A stretch of DNA of 64,000 nucleotides, taken from contig JAAOMT010000076.1 in the NCBI GenBank assembly GCA_016748015.1, forward strand, positions 237,129 through 301,128, given 5' to 3'. The first letter of the stretch is position 1. Every line of letters begins with the position of its first letter. The translations under genes and the position numbers were made by a program. This stretch comes from Geosiphon pyriformis. Taxonomy: Eukaryota; Glomeromycota; Glomeromycetes; Archaeosporales; Geosiphonaceae. Positions 50,886 through 61,878 of this stretch are shown here, in pieces. The notes under the pieces were generated by a model. The model worked only from the letters and a program-made list of their open reading frames with translations. It did no database searches and was not told the DNA's origin.

Positions 50886-52248
50886 GAATTAGAGACAAAA
50901 ATTTAGTTATATTAAATTAATAAAATAATAGTTTTTTGGTTAATTAATTTGGTTTATAATTTTTCACTAAATAGTCATTAAAAATTAATAAAATAATGAA
51001 AAATAATAGATTTATAAAATTAAAGATAAAATAAAATCACAATTTTGTCAAGTAACAATTGTAAGTTAAATCATAATTAAAATCACAAAAAGATTAAACA
51101 ATTTTTTTTAAATAATAAATTAATTTATTTCAAAGATTTTGGTATTTAATATTGTTTTATAATAAAATTTATTAAAAATTTATACTTAAATTTAAAAGGA
51201 TACCCATAAATTTTTTATATATACCACAAATTTTGAAATACTTTGAATAATATTGAATAAAGCATAATAAACTATTATTTGAATGGTTGTGATACTTCAA
51301 GTTTTTAAAAATCAATGTTTATAAATTATTTATTATTTTTTCAAAATTTTTAATAAAATATTTTGAAAAAAAATCTCAATAATTTAATCAAAGTATTATT
51401 AAAGGTAAAAAATTTTAAGATTTATAAAATACTAAATAAATACTCTTAAAAACCATTTCATTCATGTAATTTAAAATTATTTTAAATATTATAATAAATT
51501 TAGTAATTTTCTATCTGATGTTTTAACCAATTTTTTAATATTTTAGGAGGTAAAAATTAAAATCAAATAACGATTAAAATTTAAATAAGGGTTAAATTAC
51601 TAATTTGTTTTTCAGATAAAAATGAGTTTTTATACTATAATGAAAGAGAAACAAAATAAAAGTAAGAATTTTAGTATTTGATATGTCTAAAAATGCAAAA
51701 ACAATGTTTATATTAATGTCTTTTGCATATCTTTTCCATGATATATTAGAGGGACGGAGTTTCAGAAATCCTATTTATAAGATTAAAACTTTGTATGTGA
51801 ATAATTTCTGTAAACTACTTCACCATTGTCACATTCAATGCGAAAAATCTTATTACTAAAAATATTTAATGTTTTTACGCTAAAAAACTTTTTCTCGTCA
51901 TTGTGATCAGTTTCAATCGAGTATATTCATCATTTGAAAAAGATCCCTTGAAAAAATTGGTCTGACATGATATCATTCTTACGTTTCTTTTAGTTTACGC
52001 TAGCCAATTATAATTGTCCATTCTTTATTTTAGCAGATGATTTCTTTACTATGTTCGTGTCCATTAATTTATTATTATTTTTTACTTTCAAATTTTTTTT
52101 TACTCTGAAATGATGAAAAATCTCACTGTATTATTCATTTTGAAAACGTCAGCATGTTAAACGTGAAAACTTCGAGAATGTTCAGATACAACATTGAGAT
52201 CACCACTATCGGCTAAACCCGAAAGGCTTTTGCCGAAGATTTTTTTGC
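50105..52248. other. AT-rich DNA, then promoter region of paralog A
   Basis: Extremely AT-rich to about 51600 with an ATT microsatellite at 50852-50883, then more balanced towards the first member of the paralog array. No gene is seen. Confidence 0.6.
50852..50883. repeat. (ATT)n microsatellite
   Basis: About 10 ATT units. Confidence 0.9.
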
Positions 52249-52256
52249 TATAAAAA
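52249..52256 (+). promoter_or_regulatory. TATA box of paralog A
   Basis: TATAAAAA 72 bases before the start codon. Just before it lies a short inverted repeat, TCGGC...GCCGA (52209-52236). Confidence 0.45.
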
Positions 52257-52320
52257 TCACACCAAAATCATTTATATCTTGGATAATAATCCAAACCTAA
52301 CTTCAAGCCTTAAGTAAAAA

Positions 52321-52824
52321 ATGACACCTTTGAAATCAGCAAAACCTTTGAATCAACGAAAACGTCGTAACCCTTACGAAATTGACACGACTGGTCGCCG
52401 ATATATATTCCAAGTAAGAGGAGCCGAATATGCAAAAAGCCGTCGGTCAAGAAATCAAAATTCATCATGTGATAGTAATTGTAAAAGTTGTGAGGAATCA
52501 AATGAATTTTTTAATTTTATGGAAGCTCAACTTGATGAATTTGAAAAGAAGCTAAATAATGCGATTCAAGTTGCCGAAAATTCTTGTCATTCTAATAGTG
52601 AAGATAAATTTTTTGCTGAAAAATTGAACATTGATTTCTCAAAGATGAGCATTGATGAATTGCTGAAAGTCTCGAAAAATGTTGGTGATTTAGTTTCAAG
52701 CCCAAGGTCAAAAACGGATTTTCAAAGAAAAGAAAAACCCCGCTCTCAACAAGAAACATTAGAGTTTGATTTTAATAATCAACTCGAATATTCTACATTG
52801 CCTGATATGATATTATGGGTGTGA
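52321..52824 (+). CDS. Small CxxC/coiled-coil paralog A
   Basis: A single exon of 167 residues and the first of six related genes. A basic N-terminus (QRKRR) leads to DTTGRRYIFQVRG (22-34), a Tyr at 37, a basic patch, then CKSC (54-57, with extra Cys at 50). A predicted coiled coil runs from about 60 to 88 (FMEAQLDEFEKKLNNAI). The conserved SIDELLKVSKN motif starts at 110. A 45-residue tail beyond that motif is found only in this member. No signal peptide or membrane segment is visible, so the protein is probably intracellular. With a single CxxC, metal binding would need a dimer or other ligands. I do not recognise the family. It is continuous at the point where D, E and F have an intron. 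Confidence 0.75.
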   Translation: MTPLKSAKPLNQRKRRNPYEIDTTGRRYIFQVRGAEYAKSRRSRNQNSSCDSNCKSCEESNEFFNFMEAQLDEFEKKLNNAIQVAENSCHSNSEDKFFAEKLNIDFSKMSIDELLKVSKNVGDLVSSPRSKTDFQRKEKPRSQQETLEFDFNNQLEYSTLPDMILWV

Positions 52825-54028
52825 ACCAAATCAAATTATTTTATGTATATTTAATCTCATTACCTCTATTGGTTGATTCAAGAACGAAAGATTTTTATAT
52901 TTATTTTGTTTAATTTTAATTTTGAGAAAAAAATTATATATATAGAAAAAAATAATCAAAAGATTAGATCTTTATATCCGAAAAAATATCGATTTAACAA
53001 GACATTTATTTAAAATATATTCTTAGATCAAAATAGAATAATTTGATCCGAGTGAAAATATTTTTTCTTTCATAAAACGTTCATTTTAAAAAAATTTTAT
53101 TCCTATCGTTTAAGAGTTTAGAAAAACGAAATATTAATAAGCATGTGAAAGCTTGAGATTTTTCATAGAACTTTCTTTTAGAAATTGAATCATCTTCAAG
53201 ATATATTGTAATCTATAAATGCTATTTTTCACAATTATTTATCTTTAAAAGAGCAAAGAATGAAAAAAATATTTTTATTTGAATAACTTTTTATTTTATC
53301 CATGAATCTGATTTTATAATTGTTGGATAAAAAAATTTTCATCTGTTTAGAATATCAATAGTGGGGAGTACCGAAGTAATTTTTTTTTTACTCGGGAATC
53401 ATTTTATTAAGGAAACCTTCCTTAGATTATTAATGCAGTTTTTACTAATATCAATGTTTCTAGAAGATCAATTTAAATTTTTTGGGAATTCCCGTAAATT
53501 TAAATAAATAAACTTGAACACATGCCGGATTTGTTTACTTTCATTAATATATACCAATTGTCTAATTATGGGAAAAAATTCTTATATCTAATCCAACTGG
53601 GTTTTATTCATGCAGCAAATGAAAAGCCTAGATTTCTGTTTTATTCTGCTCAATAGAATCTGTGGCAAAGTAGTTGAGCGACATCAATTCGTTATGGCGT
53701 CTTTTTAATTTCTTTTATCATTTATTTATAGTGTTACGAGCTTTCAATTGTAAGATTAAATAAAAAACTTGGAAAATTTTTTTAGATCGGTGAGTTCGGA
53801 AAACAACTTGCGGAGATAGTGAATATCGAAAATATATAAAGCGAGAATTGGTTTCAGGTTTCGAGGTGTAATTTTTTCAAAAGATTTAAATAGAGGTAAT
53901 TACTACTATTTAACTCTGAAAGTTTCACTAGAATTCGTTACAAAACAAAAACAAAAACAAAAACAAAAACACTTGCTATTCTTTCTTTGAATTCATAAAT
54001 CCCAAAAAAATTATCTAATTAAAACGAG
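52825..54028. other. Spacer between paralogs A and B
   Basis: No gene is seen. It contains a (AAAAC)n stretch at 53941-53970, a TATA-like box and the promoter region of paralog B. Confidence 0.5.
53833..53840 (+). promoter_or_regulatory. TATA-like box of paralog B
   Basis: TATATAAA about 196 bases before the start codon. It is a weaker call than for A because of the distance and the AT-rich setting. Confidence 0.3.
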
Positions 54029-54355
54029 ATGCAAACCCCTAATTCGACTTCATTTGATGCCACTGGACGGAAACATATCTTTAAATTAAGAGGCGATAAT
54101 TATCGTTCTACGCGTCGTTCACTTAATAAAAAACTAAAATTAGAGAAAAATTGCTGCCATTGCAATGAACTCGATCAATACATAAGCACATTAGAGAAGA
54201 GTTCCAGCAACATTGAACAACAATTGAATTATTTAACGGAGCTTTCGAACATGAATTTACAAAGGATTCTAAATAGTGATACAATCACCAATGAGAAAGT
54301 TAATTTATCAGAGCTTAGCATAGATGAATTATTAAGAGTATCAATAAGCATTTAA
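54029..54355 (+). CDS. Small CxxC/coiled-coil paralog B
   Basis: A single exon of 108 residues, the shortest and cleanest member. It has DATGRKHIFKLRGDNY (10-25), a basic patch (RSTRRS), CCHC (42-45), and a heptad-like helix of about 50-78 (YISTLEKSSSNIEQQLNYL). It ends almost immediately after SELSIDELLRVS (95-105). The spacing between blocks matches members E and F closely. No intron is present at the SIDELL junction. Function is unknown. The repeated conservation of the G-R-K-H-I-F block, the CxxC and the C-terminal motif among diverged copies implies that all three matter. Confidence 0.8.
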   Translation: MQTPNSTSFDATGRKHIFKLRGDNYRSTRRSLNKKLKLEKNCCHCNELDQYISTLEKSSSNIEQQLNYLTELSNMNLQRILNSDTITNEKVNLSELSIDELLRVSISI

Positions 54356-54550
54356 TTTAATAATCCAAAATAAAAAGGATATTTAAGTTAAAAACATTTC
54401 AATCTAAGCAAATGTCAACATTTCTTGAAAAGATTCTTTTTTTGAATATTTTTCATTTCTTTAAAATTAAGTTTTAAGAAACTTTCCCATAAGTTACATT
54501 TAAAGTTTTCAGCATCATAGAATTTGGCCTTTTGAAGATCTATATAAACA

Positions 54551-54551
<1 letters not shown>

Positions 54552-54582
<31 letters not shown>
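54552..54582. repeat. (ATT)n microsatellite
   Basis: About 10 ATT units. Confidence 0.9.
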
Positions 54583-54584
<2 letters not shown>

Positions 54585-54740
54585 CTCTAAAAAAGTTTTG
54601 CACATGTAATAGCTTTTCTACTTTTTAAGATGGCTAATTATAAAATTGTGAAACAATGACATCATATTTTCACCAATTTAATATGTGGAATGCTTAATTC
54701 AGAAGTAAAATTAGATAACAATGTAAAAAAAATGTCGGTA

Positions 54741-54804
54741 AACCGGGCTCGGAAAACGAAGAATACCCGGTTGTACTACATCTAGGTAAAAGCCCGTTAG
54801 ATGT
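54741..54804. other. Two adjacent perfect 7-bp stem-loops
   Basis: AACCGGG (54741-54747) pairs with CCCGGTT (54766-54772). Six bases further, ACATCTA (54778-54784) pairs with TAGATGT (54798-54804). The patch is far richer in G and C than its surroundings and lies about 150-215 bases before paralog C. It may be a transposon relic, a binding site or a structured leader. Confidence 0.4.
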
Positions 54805-54954
54805 GACCAGTTTTTTGCATAATAAAAAAATTATATATATAATTAGTTTGGATTATGAAAAATAGATAAAAAAAGATTTTCGCTTCAAATAAAAAGTTTA
54901 AAGCAATTAATTTCAAATTTTTGCAAACAAATTTATCAAAGTTCTCTAATCACA

Positions 54955-55153
54955 ATGTCTCCAATTAAATCTATCAAAAAATTTTTCTTGATTCAAAGAC
55001 GAAATGCTTCGCAAATTAACTCCGGTACTCATCAGCAAATATTTACGGATCGTAAAAATCAAATTTCTAAATCAACCTTTCAACGGTTAAATCCTTATAT
55101 AAATGAATGTTATTCTTTTAAATACGAAGAAGAAGAAGAAGAAGAAGAAGAAG

Positions 55154-55185
<32 letters not shown>

Positions 55186-55365
55186 CCTGAAGAAATAATC
55201 AACGAGATGCAACTCCGAATTCAAGAAGCCCAAGAAAAACTTAATCATCTAATAGAAGCGTCAAAGATAAATGTTCCAACGAATGGTGGTCGGTTTTTAA
55301 AAGAACAACTAAATTTTAATCAATTAACCACAGATGACCTGTTAAAGATGACAGAAGATCTCTAA
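54955..55365 (+). CDS. Paralog C, diverged, with polyglutamate tract
   Basis: A single exon of 136 residues. It keeps a basic start, a weak form of the first block (SGTHQQIF, 23-30), the helix (QLRIQEAQEKLNHLIEA) and the C-terminal motif LTTDDLLKMTEDL. The CxxC is absent. In its place, after a lone Cys, stands a pure run of about 19 Glu (58-76) encoded by a GAA microsatellite. The gene may be evolving a new role or decaying, but the frame is fully open across the repeat. There is no intron at the DDLL junction. Membership rests on order and position of blocks and is less certain than for A, B, E and F. Confidence 0.6.
55126..55182 (+). repeat. (GAA)n microsatellite in coding sequence
   Basis: About 19 GAA units, in frame as polyglutamate in paralog C. 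Length changes by whole units keep the frame. Confidence 0.95.
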
Positions 55366-56470
55366 GCCCAATTTTATGAAAACCAAAATTATAGATTAAT
55401 TTAATTTAATGTTAATTCGTAAATGACTAAAATTTGATAACTAAATTATAAAAAAATAAGCTGAAATATATGAAAAATATGTAGAAAAATTTTTTTTCTT
55501 AAAAATAAAGTTTCAATCGTATGACTTTCTGGGTTTTGCCGGTGAAAATCGTTCGATTTATGAGAATTGTTGTAAAATATTTATTAATTGAACTGTTATA
55601 AAAGAGATTCCGAAAATTGAACTAATTAAAATTTTTACTAATATACTCTTGAACGTTTTTACACTAATAATTTTTAATTTCTTAGCGTCCGACTACTATA
55701 ATATATCGAAATTCTTTAGTTTTAAGAGAATCTAGAATTCGAAAATATTATATATAAAAATATATAAACTTTTATTTCTCTTCAGACCATCTAATTCTCG
55801 GAAACAAAGTTAAAAATCAAGATTTTCTTTAGAAATTTTCGAATGCAGAGAGGCTTCAAAGGTGGATTATTTTAAATTTAGTACGAATATTGTTGAATAA
55901 CTATAACGAGCTAAATATTTTAATATATAAATATTTTAGAATTATCTTTACATATTTAGAGCTTTTAAATTCCGAACGAATTCTCCAAAGAAATCTAGTG
56001 GTTAAGATCTTGGTATTCTTTTGCGTTACCAAGTCAAATATCTCAATTTTGCTTTTAAATAATTAGCTAATCTTCAAAAATAATTTTAAATCTGCATTAA
56101 TATTCTTAGTAGAAAAGCTCGACACTTTTACATTCAGAAAACTTACTCAACTGAGTTGAACATCTTTACGAGTCTTTTATAATAAGTCGAATAAAAATGT
56201 CGCCCACTTTCCAAATATTGAAAAATGTCAAACCTCAGAAAAATCATGCAACAATAATCAATAATCATTTCTATAAAAGGTCTACAGGTAGAATTTTTAT
56301 TGTATCTCTCGTTTAATATATCTCATTGAGAAAACTATATTTATTGTAATAATAATAAATTCGCAGAAATTGAGAACTATTTCAATAGGATAATAAAAAT
56401 TATTACTTATAAAAATGTGTAAATAATATACGGTGCAAGTTTATTTGAATGGTTTATTTCTTAAACGGGA

Positions 56471-56487
56471 GTCCGAATAATTCGGAC
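56471..56487. other. Near-perfect palindrome
   Basis: GTCCGAATAATTCGGAC: 8-bp arms around one base. It lies about 430 bases before paralog D in otherwise AT-rich DNA. Confidence 0.6.
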
Positions 56488-56674
56488 CCTATCTCATACG
56501 GAAATTGATATAATTAATCTATTTTAGGTGACAGCGCCCAGCCCTTTTCAGAGCATATCGGATCCCAAGGTTCCTCTTTACTTTGTTAGATCCCGTTTTG
56601 ATCCGTACACTATATTTAGTAAAAGATTGTTTTTTGTTTGAACATTCTAGATTATATAAGAATTTAAAATCCAG

Positions 56675-56754
56675 AATTAAATTCAATTAAATTAAATTCA
56701 ATTCAATTAAATTAAATTCAATTCAATTCAATTCAATTCAATTCAATTCAATTA
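56675..56754. repeat. (AATTC)n / AATTA-variant minisatellite
   Basis: Repeated AATTC units with AATTA interruptions over about 80 bases. Confidence 0.9.
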
Positions 56755-56799
56755 GAATCTTCTTCACGTCCATAGGAGCTGATTAAGATTGAAAAAAAG

Positions 56800-56808
56800 T
56801 ATAAAAAG
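56800..56808 (+). promoter_or_regulatory. TATA box of paralog D
   Basis: TATAAAAAG 105 bases before the start codon. Confidence 0.4.
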
Positions 56809-56904
56809 CGATGATAAATTTAAAAATTTTTTGTATTCAAAGGAGCAATTTCCATTCAAACTATAAAATATTTTTCATCTCAAAATTTAACCTCGAATAA
56901 AAAT

Positions 56905-57418
56905 ATGCCTCCTTGCAAATCAACCTTAAATCACAGTCAAAAAAGAAATACATACTCTAAAAAGTCCAAATCAAGTTATAATCATGTATTTCGAATTTCT
57001 GGTGACCAATATTCCACACGTAAAATAAACAAAGAAATTAAAACTGTAAATGATTGTTGCAACTCTTGTCAAAAACATGTAGAATATATGGGAATTTTAC
57101 AAGATAGCCTAAATCGTATGACAGAAAGATTGAAAGAACTTGAGGAGGAAATGACTAAAAAAGTTCAATACGCTTCTTCGTATCTAGAAACTTTCAGTGC
57201 TAATGCCACGAATTATTCTCAAATGGTAAGTTAAATTTGATTGATTCTTTCAAAAACTGTTAATAAAATATGCTAACCAGTTGAATATGCACTTACCAAT
57301 ATTTATCTTTTTATAGAGCACAGAAAATCTTTTAGAATTCTCTCAAAACTTTTCAATGCGTTTAATATATGTAGAGACTGGGAAAAGTAATACAAATGTA
57401 GGAACACGAACCAAATAG
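56905..57418 (+). CDS. Small CxxC/coiled-coil paralog D
   Basis: Two exons, 56905-57225 and 57317-57418, encode 140 residues. The 91-nt phase-0 intron is GTAAGT...TATAG. A basic Lys/Ser-rich start leads to NHVFRISGDQY (26-36), then CNSC (52-55, with Cys 51) and a long coiled coil (about 60-90, ILQDSLNRMTERLKELEEEM). Exon 2 begins STENLLEFSQNF, the counterpart of SIDELL, and adds a polar tail. The G at the first-block DxTG position is replaced (SKSSYNHVF), so this member is diverged in front but standard behind. Function is unknown. Confidence 0.75.
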
Positions 57419-58226
57419 AAAATGCATAATTTTTATTATTATTCAAGAATTTGATTACCTTTTCTTCAATATTTTATTTATTTATTTTCTTTGAATGGTT
57501 TGAGATTTTGAAAAAAGAAAAATCTATGTCTTCAATATAGGAAAAATAGTTTCTATCTAACGATAAAATTCGTCGATCTTTTTTTAATAAGCCCAATCGG
57601 CAACCTCCATCATCTCTGTAATTTAGAATTAATAATGAATATTCTCAAAAGCCTGTGAAATTCAAACAAATTTTTCAAAGAAACATTACTACACACACAT
57701 AAACTTTCTAAAAAAGAAAAAAAGAAAAAGGGGGTTAGGAAATTTCTAACCAATGTAAATCTGAATAAGCAGGCTCATTACTTGAACAATAAAAAATTTG
57801 TTATTCAAATAATCTACTTCGATTTTGTTGTCCAAAAAATATCAAAAGAGCATATCTTTTAGTAATTCTTTATTATCAACACTCTCAAAGATCGATAGTT
57901 GACAAAAAAAGAAATTCAATAATATAACAGTTGAGAGTGGTAAATAAAAAAAATAAAAAAATAAATTTAAATTTCAAGTTACGTATTAAGGGTACAATCT
58001 TTGATCTTATTTTCAAAAAACACGGAGTAAACTTATTCTAATCAGACAAACTCCTGTAATTGAGATTTTAAAGCATAACGGGAACCACTCTTGATAAATT
58101 ACAAGTAAAGAGCTCGTGATCGGGAAAGAATTAGCTAGCAATAGGTTTCGATAAGAGTTTAATTTGTTTTAAGTCTTTTGAGTATAAATTATCTTCTAAA
58201 AAGATTGTTTCATCTAAAAAACTTTT

Positions 58227-58283
<57 letters not shown>

Positions 58284-58294
58284 TAATAATAATA

Positions 58295-58336
<42 letters not shown>

Positions 58337-59762
58337 TTTTCAATATTTTTAGTTTCACTTTTCGGGGAAATTTCTTTGTTTTATGCATTAACTTATTAAT
58401 CTAAAGTCTGAATTTCGAATGCAATTTAAAAAAGGAAAAAAGAACAAAAAGGCCTCAGTGGGCCTGGAAAGATATCTAAAATCATTACCAATTAGCATTT
58501 TGAGTACATATACTATTTCTTTTTATGCGAATGTTTTGCCAAGATTAGAGTAAATATTTTTTTACAAAGCTCATTCATTAAATTAAAAATTTTGTAATAT
58601 AATCCCCCAGGGAAAATATATGAATCAAACTTGTTTTTACCTTGAGCAATCGATCGAGAATTTTTTTTTCCCCTTAATTATGTGTTTTTTCTTTGATCAA
58701 TTAGAACCGTTCAAAATAATAGATTTCAAACCTGAACTTAAAAAAAATATTGTCTTTATGTCCCACAATGTGAATTAATTCGAATTTTCTCTTGGAAATA
58801 CTAAATACTAAATACTAAATACCAATCATAATTAAGATGTATATATATAAGTGACAATTGAAACATTTTCACTTTAGGATTTAAAAAATTGAACCATTAT
58901 TTAAGAAATTTGAAGAAAAATTTTATTCAACACACTCGACAAAATAAGATCCTCATAAAACAATATCCATTAATAGAACAGGATTAGCTATGACTAATTT
59001 TTGTAACTAAAACACAAAGAAAAGGTAATAGAAATCTTGAAAGAAAAAAGATTTGTAATATAAAGAGCGATAATTTCCGTTCAAGAGAAACAATATCTGT
59101 AACCGAATTAGATTAGATTTTATTTTGTCGTTCAAAATAAAACAATAAGAGAAAGAATAGTAGAAAGCAGAGATTAAATTAATGAGAAAAATGGGAAATT
59201 TTATTTTATTTTGTAGACAAGGAATAGTTTGAATAGTTTGGGTTAACTGCATATTCTAGGTTTCCAAAACTTTAGAAATGGATATAAATTATTAAGATTC
59301 ATGCAGAATTTGGATTTACAACGGATTTGATATCGGGCATATGTTTTGAAGCATGGTATATTTAATGTATTATCAATTTGTAGATTTTTCCTTCATGTGA
59401 TTGCATATAAAAAAAATGTTTACTCGTGGAAAGTTCTATCCGATGCCATAAATATAATACAGGGATTAACTTTATGGTTTTATTTACATTCGGATGACGT
59501 TGATAAAGAGTTTAAATGATAATATTTTTTTTAATGCATAAAAAAATTTTGTTCTCTTGACCCGAAATAATAATGAACGCCTCTGTCGTACAATGACTAG
59601 ATTTGATGAAACTAGAAAATTTGAATTTTAAAGCCTCATTGAGGCTGATATTGTTGTAGCTTTTCATTCCCCCGTTTGAGATTGATTATAATGCAATAAA
59701 AAAATTGAAAAAAAAATTGAAAATTTTTTTTCTTTTTTCAAAGTAAATTTAATGGGAAGTAA
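57419..59762. other. Spacer between paralog D and the next open frame
   Basis: No gene is seen. It contains a long AAT array at 58227-58336 that generates a false polytyrosine open frame on the minus strand. Confidence 0.5.
58227..58336. repeat. (AAT)n microsatellite, long and interrupted
   Basis: About 110 bases of AAT units with two AAAT interruptions. Confidence 0.95.
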
Positions 59763-60011
59763 ATGTCTGATAACAATTTAGATATGAAAGTATTTAAAAG
59801 TCTGACTTTTTTATGCTTTGATGAACAAATTAGGCCTTTTAAAGTTTTATTTTATAATGGTAGAAAGAGCAAGAAAAGTTCAGATTCATCATTTACATAT
59901 TCACAATATATTTTAGTCTTTGAAAAAAATCAACCGAAAATCACCTATGAAACATTTGTGAGCTATAAAACTAAAATTCTTTTGAATACTGAATTTAGCC
60001 AAAAAAATTAG
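59763..60011 (+). CDS. Hypothetical 82-residue protein
   Basis: An open frame from ATG to TAG between paralogs D and E, with balanced residue use (FKVLFYNGRKSKKSSDSSF, then QYILVFEKNQPKITYETF). It has no CxxC or SIDELL motif and is not an evident family member. It could be a small gene, an exon, or a fragment of a dead gene. I recognise no domain. Confidence 0.3.
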   Translation: MSDNNLDMKVFKSLTFLCFDEQIRPFKVLFYNGRKSKKSSDSSFTYSQYILVFEKNQPKITYETFVSYKTKILLNTEFSQKN

Positions 60012-60286
60012 TAACCTCAATCAAATTTACAAATAGAATTTCATTTAAAAATATCTCAAGCTACAACATTCTGCAGAACTAGCCACACTTGTTGCAGTTC
60101 TCGCTAAGAAGCGAGACTAAAATATAATTATTAAATTAATTCATTTGGAAGTTAAATGACAAATGAGAAAAAACTAAACTAATTATGGAAAAACTCAACA
60201 TCCCAAAAATTGCTTGATCTCCTTGTTTTTTTTTCAATAAATTTATCAGCCTCGTACCCTTGCCTTTTACTTTTTACCTTTTAAAA

Positions 60287-60775
60287 ATGGCACATTTAAC
60301 CTCTCTAAATTCTTTACAAGGTCGTTCAAACACTAATGGTGCAATGGATACTACTGGAAGGCGTCACATTTTTAAAATTAAAAGTGATAAATATCCTCCA
60401 ATCCGTCGTACTCAGAAAATTAGAACGAATTTAGAACTTTGCAAGAGATGTGATCAAAATGACCAGTACGTTGAAACGCTGGAAGCTCATATAGATGAAT
60501 TGGATAGAGCCGTAGAGAATTTAACACATTTGTTAAATTGTCTCATCAATATAAGTCCTGATCTTGAGAGCAAAAAAAATTCTTTTATTTTAAACGATTC
60601 AAATCAATTCTCAAATTTGGTAAGAAAGTTAACCTTTATATACTTGATTTATAAAGTAATTTTATTTAATATCTCATTAAATTTTGCTTTTAATATATCA
60701 ATATTATTTATTTAGAACATTGAAGAATTATTGAAATTTTCAGACAAAATCACAGAAGAAACAAAATTAAAATAG
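60287..60775 (+). CDS. Small CxxC/coiled-coil paralog E
   Basis: Two exons, 60287-60619 and 60716-60775, encode 130 residues. The 96-nt phase-0 intron is GTAAGA...TTTAG. MDTTGRRHIFKIKSDKY (20-36) is the best copy of the first block. A basic stretch (RRTQKIR), CKRC (52-55) and a regular coiled coil follow (about 60-85, YVETLEAHIDELDRAVENL). Exon 2 opens with NIEELLKFSDK and ends after 19 residues. Reading through the donor gives a hydrophobic tail that is clearly intronic. The start is the first ATG in frame. Function is unknown. Confidence 0.8.
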
Positions 60776-60822
60776 TTTTAAACATATGAAAAAAATACTA
60801 TTTATCATTTTTTCTTTTGAAC

Positions 60823-60823
<1 letters not shown>

Positions 60824-60861
<38 letters not shown>
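60824..60861. repeat. (ATT)n microsatellite
   Basis: About 12 ATT units, 50 bases after paralog E. Confidence 0.9.
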
Positions 60862-61847
60862 TCTGTAAGAATATATAAATTTTAAAATGTCTCATTACCT
60901 ATCTTCTTCTTCTTCTTCTTAATTCAGATAAGCTTATGATAAAATTAAGTTAATAGCTTTTTTATTAAATAGAAACCCATGACTTAAACTGGAAATTCTT
61001 ATCCAGAATTATTAATGATTAAAATGTTCCCGGGTATGGTTAAATATGGTAAAATGTATAGCGTCATCGGCCGCTCAGTGATCTTCATTTACTTGCTGAC
61101 TGCTGGACTAATAATTTCATGAACGAACAAAAAAAATTAAGCCTTTGATGTAAGTAATCAATCAAAAGAATTCACATGTTTTGAGTTAAAAGCCCATTTA
61201 AAGGCAAAAGAAACTTTAAAAAAAATGAGTCAAGAAGAGAATAAAATGAATTAAGATTAGTTATTTTTGATTTTTTGGAAAAACGAGCACATTAGGGATA
61301 AAAGCTTAGTCATGCTTCTATTATATCAGTTTTCCGAACACTCATGATAATATGAAAAACTAATTTTGGTAAAAAATAAAAAGAAGCAATATGAGAGTTG
61401 ATTTTTTTTTTTTTTTTTCATTGACCAAGAAACTTTAAGAATTAAGTTTTTTTTTAAAAAAAGGAAATATTACAATTTTTATCTTCATAATTTTATGTAT
61501 CCAATTTTAATTATTCAAAATTAATTCGTTAACGAATCAATATATTAGATTAATTGTAATTAATTTTCGTATCACAGTGTATGACATCTGATCCAAATTT
61601 TATGGTGTCATTATAAGAAAAAAAAAATGAAGTAATGGATATTTTTGGATATTTTGGCGCTATAATGACGCTTGTTTTTAATGCCTATTCCAGAAATGTG
61701 AAAAGAGATCTTGGAATTAAGATTACAAATGTTTATCTTTTCATCTGGGAGTTATTTATTTGAAAATGTGACAAATGAAAGGGGTGTGAAAGTCACTAAA
61801 ATAGAAAGTCATTAAATACTTGGCGGAATTGCATGAAAAAGCCATTA

Positions 61848-61878
<31 letters not shown>

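Larger units (their letters stand above)
54356..54954. other. Spacer between paralogs B and C
   Basis: No gene is seen. An ATT microsatellite lies at 54552-54582 and a GC-richer double hairpin at 54741-54804. Confidence 0.5.
55366..56904. other. Spacer between paralogs C and D
   Basis: No gene is seen. It holds a palindrome at 56471-56487, a GC-richer patch at about 56520-56610, an AATTC-type satellite at 56675-56754 and a TATA-like box at 56800. Confidence 0.5.

Noticed and set aside
58131-58388. Minus-strand frame with polytyrosine and polyisoleucine
   Set aside because: Produced entirely by the AAT microsatellite.
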